From Planctomycetaceae bacterium (GTDB taxonomy: Bacteria; Planctomycetota; Planctomycetia; Planctomycetales; Planctomycetaceae), in the NCBI GenBank assembly GCA_020426515.1, contig JAGQPW010000024.1:1-40608 (forward strand): a DNA stretch of 40,608 bases, written 5' to 3'. A model generated the notes under the pieces. It had not been told where the DNA came from, made no database searches, and worked only from the letters and a program-made list of their open reading frames with translations. Shown here in pieces: positions 34,701 to 40,608 of this stretch (position 1 is its first letter; the number at the start of each line of letters is the position of its first letter). A program made the translations under genes and the position numbers.

Positions 34701-37401
34701 GTCGTTGAGCCAATTCGCGCGCTGCGGCCTGCGCATCAGCGGGAAGTTGTTGATTCTTCTCCAATGCGTCGGCCAGGCGTTCCAGTTCGGCTGCGGCGCG
34801 TTGCTGTTCTTCCGCAGCGGCCTGCAGGTCTCCGGCGGCGAGAGCATCGAGCGCTTTCTGCAGGTCTTGCGTGTCGAGCGGCGCTACGGGCTTTTCGTTC
34901 TGCTGCATGTTGACCTGCCGAGCCAACTGCTGTCCCGCATCGTTCAGTGCGGCCTGCTGCATCTGCTGAGGCTGTGCTTTTGCTGCCATCTGCTGAGCCT
35001 GTTCATGTACCGCATCGGCGAGCAGTTCCTGATCCTGTGCCAGCTGATCCGCACGATTGGCCAGTTGTTCCAACTGCTGCAGCAGTTCATCGCGGGCGGC
35101 GTTCACAAGTTCGGGACGCCGATCGAGCAGGTCTTTCAGATCCTGCATCAGGTTCTGCTGGCTGTCCTGGGCTCGTTCGCGAGCCGCTTCAAACTGCTGC
35201 TGTTGCTGAGCGGTCGGCTGCGGTGCAGGCTGCCCGTTGGGCTGTTGCTGCTGGAATGCCTGTTGTTGCTGTTCGAGTTGCTGGACGTTCTCGGCCAGAC
35301 GTTCGGTTCCGGCGGCCAGGCGATTCAGTTCCATCAGATCTCGCTGGAGTTCGGCCAGTTTGCCGAAGTCCTGCTGCATACGGTCGAGACCTTCCGCCGC
35401 CTGTTTGAACTGTTCAGCCGCCTGCTGAAGTCCCTTTGGCTTTTCGGAAAGTGCTGCCTGCTGAGCCTGCTCCAATCCCTGTTCGGCGGGCTGTAATTGC
35501 TGCTGAGCGATTTGCTCCGCCTGATTCCCCAGCTTTTCGAACAGCGGGTTCGCCTGCAGGACCGCAGCAATCTGTTCCATTTGCTGCCGAACTTTCTGTT
35601 CGGCTTCGAGCAACTTCTGGAGTTCCGCGTCTTTCTTCCATTCCAACTGCTGGGCCTGATCGGCTTGTGCCTCTTTCCGCAGTTCCTCGGCCTGATGCTG
35701 CTGGTCTCGCAGCTGATTTTCCAGGTTCTGCAGCAGTTCCTGAAGTTGCTGCTGCTTGTCGGCCAATGACTTTTCGCCGTAGGGGACCGCGTCTTTCTTG
35801 ATTTGCAGCATACGTTCCGCGGTCCACGATTCGTTGGGTTTGGGGACCGGGCGTTCATCGGCCGCGCGAGCCTTTAGCGAAACGAGCATCCCATCCGTAA
35901 GCTGGAGTGGCGTGAGATCAAACCTGAAGAGCTGCACCACTTCCTTCTGGCCCAGCTGATTCGCCTCAGCCGAGAGGAAGCCTTCCTGCTGCAATCCCGC
36001 TGATGAAACGTAGGAGTAGTGCAATTCAAGGGCTGCGACTCCAAAGTCATCGATGGAGCCAACGGGAATTTCCACGACGTCGTCGGGACGAGCCTCGGCT
36101 TGATCTTCGGCGTCGAGGAACATGACGACCGGGGCTTCATCGGGCTGTACGGTCAGGCGACGAAGCGGCAGCGGCTCGGTTTCGAGTTGATATTCATCGC
36201 GTGCCCGCAGGTAATAGCGTCCGGAATGCCCATCGAGAGCCGCCAGAAGTTCTCCAGTGGCTGAAAGCCCGTCTTCCGATACTTCGAGCGGTGTGACGGC
36301 TTCACCTGGCCCAGCGGAAGTGGCATCACCGGCGGCGTCAAGTTCGGTGCGGCGGTCCAGCCACACCAGTTCCGCAGACTGCAATGGCTTGTTGAATCCC
36401 ACGCCAAACTGCAATCGACTTTGTTCCAGTGTCACCAGTTCGCCCAGCGCTCCATCCAGATGCTGGGCCGGATTGCCGGTGTAAGCTGGCGGCGTGACTT
36501 CAATGTTGAATGCCGTTGCGGCAGGAGGGTCCACGACATCAATGCGATGCGAGCGGGAACGGGCGTTGTCGACAGACGCGTGAAAATTGAAGCCACTGAA
36601 AACATGTGGCAGCACCGTGGTGTAGGACTCGGTTTTTGCATCCCAATCCAATCGACGGCGGTCTTCGTCTCCGGCATCGTTATTCCATACCAGCCATCCG
36701 GTCTCGGGCAATTCTTCTTCGTGGAATTGCCACTTCGGTGTGACACGCACCTCAACATCCGATCCCTTGGCCACAATGCGGTCACCATCGACCACGGTCA
36801 GCACCAGATTGTCCAGCCGTTCGTAATTGCCCCAGGGATTGAAAAAGCGGGAGAGCATCAAGGCATAGGCGCTCGATGCGAACAGCAGGGGAAGAATCAA
36901 CGCCAGGAGAGCCGCACTCCCCATCCAGCACCGCCGCATCGCGAGACGCGAATCCGCTGCATCGCGAAAGTCGATTTTCTCGGCTCGGGTGATTGTTTCC
37001 TCCAGCATCCAGCGCTGCATGATGGGCGAGCCCTGCTCTCCTGAGGTCACGTCGCTTCGCGACAGTTCCACGGCCGTCAACAGGCGTTCCTGCAACTGCG
37101 GATACGACTGTTCGACGAGTGCCGCCAGATCCTCGGTGGAGACCTTTCGCAGCAGCGGGCGAACGATGGTCCAGATGGCGGTGAACGCTGTGACGCCAAC
37201 GCCAGTCCACAACAAACCTGCGCGAATCCCCAGAGGAAGATCCCACAACCAGTCGATGAGCATGGCCGTGGCCAGCAGGACGGTGCAGGTCGTGAGGGTG
37301 ATTCCCACTCCACTTGCGACGGCAAGTCCCCGCAATCGTCCGCGAAGGCTCCGCAAATCCTGCTCAATCTCCGGTGGAAGCGAAAATGACGGTGCGACCA
37401 T
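31762..37401 (-). CDS. Giant Gln/Ala-rich membrane-anchored protein (DUF4175-like)
   Basis: A 1879-residue protein. Hydrophobic helices lie at about 26-48, 61-83 and 159-183. Residues ~190-530 form an extracytoplasmic beta-rich region like that of DUF4175/BatA-neighbour proteins (FNIEVTPPAYTGNPAQ, YYLRARDEYQLETEP, DDFGVAALELHYSYVS). From about 540 to 1790 the chain is an almost uninterrupted, heptad-like helical region dominated by Gln and Ala with Glu, Arg and Leu, best explained as very long coiled coils or a Q/A-rich fibre. The end (WGQLPGTLQTELLESA, DGDYAKLIRQYFREVSKA) is a recognisable conserved C-terminus of this planctomycete group. Function unknown; a cell-envelope spanning or stress-linked role is inference. 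In other planctomycetes such genes sit by MoxR/DUF58 operons; here none is adjacent. No strong ribosome site. Confidence 0.9.
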   Translation of the reverse strand: MVAPSFSLPPEIEQDLRSLRGRLRGLAVASGVGITLTTCTVLLATAMLIDWLWDLPLGIRAGLLWTGVGVTAFTAIWTIVRPLLRKVSTEDLAALVEQSYPQLQERLLTAVELSRSDVTSGEQGSPIMQRWMLEETITRAEKIDFRDAADSRLAMRRCWMGSAALLALILPLLFASSAYALMLSRFFNPWGNYERLDNLVLTVVDGDRIVAKGSDVEVRVTPKWQFHEEELPETGWLVWNNDAGDEDRRRLDWDAKTESYTTVLPHVFSGFNFHASVDNARSRSHRIDVVDPPAATAFNIEVTPPAYTGNPAQHLDGALGELVTLEQSRLQFGVGFNKPLQSAELVWLDRRTELDAAGDATSAGPGEAVTPLEVSEDGLSATGELLAALDGHSGRYYLRARDEYQLETEPLPLRRLTVQPDEAPVVMFLDAEDQAEARPDDVVEIPVGSIDDFGVAALELHYSYVSSAGLQQEGFLSAEANQLGQKEVVQLFRFDLTPLQLTDGMLVSLKARAADERPVPKPNESWTAERMLQIKKDAVPYGEKSLADKQQQLQELLQNLENQLRDQQHQAEELRKEAQADQAQQLEWKKDAELQKLLEAEQKVRQQMEQIAAVLQANPLFEKLGNQAEQIAQQQLQPAEQGLEQAQQAALSEKPKGLQQAAEQFKQAAEGLDRMQQDFGKLAELQRDLMELNRLAAGTERLAENVQQLEQQQQAFQQQQPNGQPAPQPTAQQQQQFEAARERAQDSQQNLMQDLKDLLDRRPELVNAARDELLQQLEQLANRADQLAQDQELLADAVHEQAQQMAAKAQPQQMQQAALNDAGQQLARQVNMQQNEKPVAPLDTQDLQKALDALAAGDLQAAAEEQQRAAAELERLADALEKNQQLPADAQAAARELAQRQGELQKQMAQLQMPENGERSTEARQLASEQASLQLAAAQLDVPEKARNQQRETVKQAQQAMQALLNGDQEQAIQRAEETKNRLNDLASAVGTPEERQQEARRQAEGIRQEQSAIANQAREQTRDGEKVKQPDAEQLKQLAERQQRTAERLAGIDAPQAPEQRARQQALAAAAEALDDLKNGAAEQIPASQARAQQAVADLENALSGKASAAEQAAEMQRQQQALAEQTQKALANSKDMADPLREQAKQQEQLARQAEQLLAPAAQQQQQTAQQKAQQAAQQLRQAAGNEDAVPQAEQAVAEAQQAMQDLAQALTEAASASLPNAAEATQAQQAAGQIASPQAQQTADQLERVANQAEQLAQRQGQLAQETQKAMAENRPLNQLEGAQAGLAREMANLDPTGDPLTQAAAQAEAGEAARALQQQQGPQAQAAQQQAQQALERVAQEARQQAEVLRNPGEAAAQMAANLPTEGTEASPAQPPAGQPTEGTTPTAQPSTSAALAQQARALAQQQREIAAATQVAAQPPEGLAQNTPMGQTPSAPGEPMGNPAPTGEAQAAAAAPATPAGQQPANAPQAPVAERQAQVAQQAQQLAEVLQAMENVGEPVQQQAQQFADQARQAAQQAAATNTPAAQQAAQQAAQAGQQLGQMSGEQAVPAPLAEAAQQLATTQQQLAQELQQLSLSPSEMAAARNSRQNQLRQETQRLSQQLGQIANQLGEQPINAGEQANASNAAQQSAAQAAGEMTQASQNIQQGNNGQAGQQGQQAAQALQQAAQQARQGAQGRQQNAEPNAVPGEAAQQVSSAAQQLADAAQALQNLGSLEGMAANPMGEGQGTPSPMSPPAAQAQGNQGQPAPAPENASEALQQAAQSLRQAAEQMGLNQQSQANSMASQQGQPGGNPADGEPSENGFDGLSNIVDPNINVQGQVRNWGQLPGTLQTELLESARRTSDGDYAKLIRQYFREVSKARAPMVVPPVDQPE
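31990..35790 (-). repeat. Gln/Ala-rich low-complexity coding region
   Basis: About 3.8 kb encode imperfect, irregular repeats built from AQQ, QQAQQ, AEQAQQ and LAQ units. At DNA level the plus strand shows many near copies of a 9-12 base word (such as gcctgctgtgc and ctgttgagcc). There is no fixed period, so replication slippage and length variation between strains are likely. Confidence 0.8.
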
Positions 37402-37447
37402 GTTGAAGAAGCCTGCTCAAAAGGCACTTGCAAAAAACACGTCTAAA

Positions 37448-37470
37448 GTCCCGGAAGCAACTTCAGGGAC
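37448..37470 (-). promoter_or_regulatory. 10-bp hairpin in the leader of the Gln/Ala giant
   Basis: GTCCCGGAAG (37448-37457) and CTTCAGGGAC (37461-37470) pair over ten positions with one mismatch around a CAA loop. The element lies 46-69 bases before the giant's start codon and downstream of its candidate promoter, so it would be in the mRNA leader. It could slow translation, bind a protein or act as an operator. Confidence 0.45.
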
Positions 37471-37492
37471 ATGTGTTCGGACGATGGAGGCA

Positions 37493-37523
37493 ATGATAAC
37501 AGATTCGATTGATGGGTTGTCAG
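37493..37523 (-). promoter_or_regulatory. Candidate promoter for the Gln/Ala giant
   Basis: CTGACA (37523-37518, 5 of 6) and TATCAT (37498-37493, 5 of 6) on the minus strand, with a 19-base spacer that is longer than ideal. A transcript would start near 37486, giving a leader of about 85 bases that includes the 37448-37470 hairpin. Confidence 0.3.
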
Positions 37524-37702
37524 TCCCGTTTTTTCAGATTGTCTCACTGTGTGGCAAAACAGATCAGTCTGGATGAATGATTGGCGGAAGCTGTTTCGCC
37601 GGCTCTGGACAGTTGGCCATGCCGCTGGCACTTCTCCTCGCGGAAAATTACAGTCCGCTGCTTGATGGCTCGGCAAACGACTGGTCGGACTGCATGATGC
37701 AT

Positions 37703-37708
37703 AAGGAG
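37703..37708 (+). promoter_or_regulatory. Shine-Dalgarno AAGGAG fixing a TTG start
   Basis: AAGGAG lies eight bases before TTG 37717 of the topoisomerase gene. The next in-frame ATG (MSVIM) lies inside the conserved N-terminal domain, so the TTG must be the start. Confidence 0.75.
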
Positions 37709-37716
37709 CTGGATTC

Positions 37717-40092
37717 TTGAGCAGACGGAACGGAAAGAACGGACAGGGACAGTCTCGGCAGGAACCTCAGGAGGACCTGCAGTTCGTCAATATCAGCGAC
37801 GAAACACGGCGGCGTTACCTCAATTACGCCATGTCGGTGATCATGTCGCGCGCTCTGCCGGACGTGCGCGATGGTCTCAAACCCGTGCAGCGTCGCATCA
37901 TGTACGTGATGTCGAACGAGCTTCGGCTGTCTCCCGACGCCAAGTTCGTTAAGTGTGCGCGCATCGTGGGCGACACCATCGGTAAGTTTCATCCGCACGG
38001 TGACATGGCCGTGTACGATGCGCTGGTGCGACTCGCTCAGGACTTCACCTATCGGGAAACGCTGGTACATGGGCAGGGGAACTTCGGCAACATCATGGGG
38101 CTGCCCGCCGCCGCCTCGCGCTATACCGAAGCCAAACTGACCGCCATTGCCGAACGGCTGATGTCGGAACTGCGGTACGATACCGTCGACATGCGGCCCA
38201 CCTACGACGGCACTCGCAACGAGCCGGTCGTGCTCCCCGCCCAGTTCCCGAACCTGCTCGTGAACGGGTCACAGGGCATTGCCGTGGGAATGGCGACGAA
38301 CATGCCGCCTCACAACCTGGACGAAGTCATTCGTGGCTGCATCCAGATGATTCAGAATCCCGAGGCCTCGACAGCGCAGGTGATGCGGTCCATCAAGGGG
38401 CCAGACTTCCCTCTGGGAGGGCGCATCGTTACGGACCGTGAAGAGCTCAAGCAGATCTACGAAGAGGGACGCGGCAGCATCAAAGTTCGCGGAGAGTGGA
38501 AGTTTGACGAGGAAAACGGCAAACCTGTCCGCAGCCGGATCGTCATTCACTCGATTCCCTATGGCGTTGAAACCGGTCCACTACTGAATGCACTCGGAGA
38601 AGTCCGCGACTCCCGCAAGTTGCCGCAACTGCTCGATCTGGCCGACGAGTCCGACGAAAACAGCGGTCTGCGGATTGTGCTGCACATCAAACAGGGGGCC
38701 GACGCCGAGACCGTCATGGCGTACCTGTACAAGCACACGCGGTTGGAAGATAACTTCGCCTACAACGCCACCTGTCTCGTTCCTGACGAACACGGTGTGC
38801 TCGTTCCTCGACGTTGCGGACTGGCGGAAATCCTCAAGCACTTCCTGGACTTCCGCCTGATCACGGTGCGGCGGCGATTTGAATACCTGCTGGCTCAGCT
38901 CGAAAAACGCATTCACATTCTGCAAGGCTTTGCCATCATTTTTGATGGACTCGACAAGGCGCTCAAAATCATCCGGGCCAGCAGTGGCAAGCAGGATGCC
39001 GCTGTCAAACTGATGAAGGCCTTCCCGCTGGATGAAGTCCAGACCGACGCGATTCTCGACCTGGCGCTGTACCGCATCTCCTCGCTCGAAATCGATCGCA
39101 TTCTGGAAGAGCTGCGAGAAAAGGAAGCCGAAGCGTCTCGCATTCGCAAGATTTTGAAGTCCAAGCAAAAACTGTGGGCCGAAGTGCAGGGCGAACTGGA
39201 AGGAATTCAAAAGGCCTTCAAGAGTGCCCGCCGCACGGAACTGGGGTCGAGTGAAGAGATCACCGAATTCGACCCGCAGGCTTACATCGTACGGGAGAAC
39301 ACAAATGTTGTGGCGACCAGCGAAGGCTGGATTCGACGGCTCGGCAAGATTTCTTCGGTCGACAAGCTCCGGGTTCGAGAAGGCGAGGAAATCTCGATCG
39401 TCCTCCCCTGCACGACACTCGATAACGTGATCTTCTTTTGCAGTGACGGAACCGCCTATACGCTCCCCGTCGATCAGATCCCGCCATCAACCGGATATGG
39501 TGAGCCGCTTTCCAAGCATGTGAAGCTCAGCGATGGGGCAACGATTGTCGGAGCCATTACCACTGATGTGCGGTTCACGCCCGAGGATACAGAGGTTGAA
39601 GATGCTCCTCCTGCTCCGTATCTGATGATCGCCACTTCGGATGGACAGGTGATGCGGCTGAGCCTCAGCCTGTTCCGCCTGCCATCAACCAAGTCGGGAC
39701 GGCGCTACTGCCGCACGGCGAAAGGGGCCAAGGTGGTGCATGTCGAGTTGATGAATGACGAAGACACAATGTTCCTCATCTCCCGACAGGCGCGACTCAT
39801 TCACTTTGGTGTAACGGATGTTCCTGTATTGAACGGTCCGGGCAAGGGGGTTCGCGGCCTGAAACTGGTCGAACCGGACGATGTCGTGCTCGGAGCCCGC
39901 CGTCTGACCCGTCCCAGTGATGTGCTCAAGGTGGTCAACGAAAATGACAAGGAACTGAGCTTCGGACAGATGAAGTACACAGTCACGTCGCGTGGCGGCA
40001 AGGGAGTCAAGACCAGCCAGCGTACGAGTATTGAACGGATCATTCGTCCGGAGATTGAAGTCGTCGACTTCAGCGGCGTGGGTGACGAGTAA
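37717..40092 (+). CDS. Type IIA topoisomerase subunit A (GyrA/ParC)
   Basis: A 791-residue DNA gyrase/topoisomerase IV A subunit. The N-terminus has the standard LNYAMSVIMSRALPDVRDGL. The active-site pair is R135-Y136 in AAASRYTEAKL, where Tyr136 forms the phosphotyrosyl link to DNA. LLVNGSQGIAVGMATNMPPH is conserved. The C-terminal beta-pinwheel has blades like FCSDGTAYTLPVDQIP and FGVTDVPVLNGPGKG. The spacing, the GYGEPLSKHVKLSDGAT phrase and the end resemble ParC. The canonical GyrA box QRRGGKG is only partly kept, as TSRGGKG at 757-763 in the last blade, so wrapping ability is uncertain. Position 97, equivalent to E. coli GyrA Ser83, is Met, while D101 (Asp87) is kept. The start is TTG with AAGGAG eight bases upstream. 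No gyrB/parE partner is nearby; a second A subunit elsewhere is expected. Confidence 0.93.
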   Translation: MSRRNGKNGQGQSRQEPQEDLQFVNISDETRRRYLNYAMSVIMSRALPDVRDGLKPVQRRIMYVMSNELRLSPDAKFVKCARIVGDTIGKFHPHGDMAVYDALVRLAQDFTYRETLVHGQGNFGNIMGLPAAASRYTEAKLTAIAERLMSELRYDTVDMRPTYDGTRNEPVVLPAQFPNLLVNGSQGIAVGMATNMPPHNLDEVIRGCIQMIQNPEASTAQVMRSIKGPDFPLGGRIVTDREELKQIYEEGRGSIKVRGEWKFDEENGKPVRSRIVIHSIPYGVETGPLLNALGEVRDSRKLPQLLDLADESDENSGLRIVLHIKQGADAETVMAYLYKHTRLEDNFAYNATCLVPDEHGVLVPRRCGLAEILKHFLDFRLITVRRRFEYLLAQLEKRIHILQGFAIIFDGLDKALKIIRASSGKQDAAVKLMKAFPLDEVQTDAILDLALYRISSLEIDRILEELREKEAEASRIRKILKSKQKLWAEVQGELEGIQKAFKSARRTELGSSEEITEFDPQAYIVRENTNVVATSEGWIRRLGKISSVDKLRVREGEEISIVLPCTTLDNVIFFCSDGTAYTLPVDQIPPSTGYGEPLSKHVKLSDGATIVGAITTDVRFTPEDTEVEDAPPAPYLMIATSDGQVMRLSLSLFRLPSTKSGRRYCRTAKGAKVVHVELMNDEDTMFLISRQARLIHFGVTDVPVLNGPGKGVRGLKLVEPDDVVLGARRLTRPSDVLKVVNENDKELSFGQMKYTVTSRGGKGVKTSQRTSIERIIRPEIEVVDFSGVGDE

Positions 40093-40098
40093 CGCCCA

Positions 40099-40608
40099 TC
40101 AGCCGAAGATCTCTGTCACCGGGCGGCCGTTCGCAATAGGAAGCGGACGGTCCAGGTTGTCGCGCATCTCGGTGTGCGGGTCGATGCCCATTGCGTAGTA
40201 CAATGTCGCGGCCAGATCTCCCACCGTGACAGGATCAAGATCGGGAACCGCGCCGTGACGATCGGACGCCCCGTACACGGCGCCTCCGCGGACACCGCCG
40301 CCAGCCAGCAAGGCGGTGTAGCACTTCGGCCAGTGATCCCGGCTGATATTGGCGTTGATCTTTGGCGTCCGTCCGAACTCACCGACCCACAACACCAGTG
40401 TTTCGTCGAGCAGTCCGCGGCTTTCCAGGTCGGTGAGCAGCGTTGGCAACGTCCGATCGGTTTGAGGGAAGTGCCACTCGGGGAGGATTTCGTACATTCG
40501 GGTATCGTCAAACCCGTGCGTGTCCCACCCGCCTGAGGTCTTGCTCCGCCCGCCGATGCTCGGAGCAAAGTAAGCCGTGACGAACTTGACGCCCGACTCC
40601 ACAAGCCG
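40099..40608 (-). CDS. DUF1501 protein, C-terminal part
   Basis: The gene is cut by the right window edge; about 169 codons of its C-terminus are visible. It shows the DUF1501 pattern: GVKFVTAYF, GGWDTHGFDDTRM, LPTLLTDLESRGLLDETLVL, VGEFGRTPKINANISRDHWP, AGGGVRGGAVYGASDRHG, and an end with RPVTEIFG. DUF1501 proteins are exported sulfatase/alkaline-phosphatase-fold relatives very common in planctomycetes, usually beside a DUF1549/DUF1553 cytochrome protein. No reaction is established. It converges on the topoisomerase gene with a six-base gap, leaving no room for a separate terminator. Confidence 0.9.
   Translation of the reverse strand, partial: RLVESGVKFVTAYFAPSIGGRSKTSGGWDTHGFDDTRMYEILPEWHFPQTDRTLPTLLTDLESRGLLDETLVLWVGEFGRTPKINANISRDHWPKCYTALLAGGGVRGGAVYGASDRHGAVPDLDPVTVGDLAATLYYAMGIDPHTEMRDNLDRPLPIANGRPVTEIFG

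Larger units (their letters stand above)
37402..37716. other. Divergent intergenic region, 315 bases
   Basis: This region lies between the Gln/Ala giant (minus) and the topoisomerase subunit (plus). It holds a candidate minus-strand promoter (37493-37523), a strong 23-base hairpin (37448-37470), an inverted repeat before the topoisomerase gene (CAGTCCG at 37651-37657 and CGGACTG at 37686-37692), and that gene's ribosome site. No plus-strand promoter was convincing. Confidence 0.6.

Noticed and set aside
31990-35790. CRISPR-like or satellite array
   Set aside because: The repeated words are Gln/Ala codons in frame, with no constant repeat length and no spacers.
37694-37720. Eight-codon frame (MMHKELDS) whose stop overlaps the TTG start of the topoisomerase gene
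   Set aside because: No ribosome site of its own; its codons contain the Shine-Dalgarno of the real gene, so it is probably chance.

Overview
The window is a GC-rich chromosomal segment from a member of the Planctomycetota, most likely order Planctomycetales. The assignment is an inference from gene content: a PVC-type heme-binding dehydrogenase, a DUF1501 protein, a type I sulfatase, a ThuA-like secreted protein, an HTTM (vitamin K carboxylase-like) membrane protein, a DUF4175-like Gln/Ala-rich giant and a multi-domain secretin all occur in one stretch, as is typical of that phylum. There are 24 protein genes (two cut by the window edges). I saw no tRNA, rRNA, CRISPR array, insertion sequence or phage gene.

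Layout. 1-4.7 kb: the end of a PVC-type cytochrome/dehydrogenase, a small membrane protein and an orphan MoxR-like AAA+ ATPase. 5.0-9.9 kb: a secretin with at least five ring-building modules, translationally overlapped by a lipoprotein gene. 9.9-13.4 kb, minus strand: a ThuA-like protein, a bifunctional-nuclease-domain protein with a recognisable sigma70-type promoter, an RNase Z-like hydrolase and a UPF0173 hydrolase. 13.4-18.5 kb, minus strand: a PIN-TRAM membrane protein, a squalene-hopene-cyclase-like class II terpene cyclase and a DUF116-polyprenyl synthase fusion. With the UPF0173 gene these look like one transcription unit, ending near a cluster of overlapping inverted repeats (12561-12626). 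18.9-22.3 kb, plus strand: a sulfatase, a prenyltransferase beta-subunit-like toroid protein and RsmG. 22.5-25.9 kb, minus strand: agmatine deiminase, an HTTM protein and its small partner. 26.2-31.7 kb, plus strand: ApbE, a DoxX-like protein with a very large insert, a GT-C glycosyltransferase, a single-HKD phospholipase D-like nuclease and an O6-alkylguanine-DNA methyltransferase. 31.8-37.4 kb, minus strand: the 1879-residue Gln/Ala-rich membrane-anchored protein. 37.7-40.1 kb: a ParC/GyrA-type topoisomerase subunit with a TTG start. 40.1 kb to the end: the C-terminus of a DUF1501 protein.

What stands out. The best candidate for an under-described system is the isoprenoid unit at 12.7-18.5 kb. 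It pairs a cyclase carrying an intact DxDD acid motif with a prenyl diphosphate synthase whose N-terminus is a cysteine-rich DUF116 domain. A second alpha/alpha-toroid protein (20564-21523) lies just across the divergent intergenic region. Secondary points of interest are the extended secretin with its coupled lipoprotein, the Gln/Ala giant, the DoxX protein with a large insert, and the PLD-methyltransferase pair. All functional links between genes are inferred from order and spacing only.
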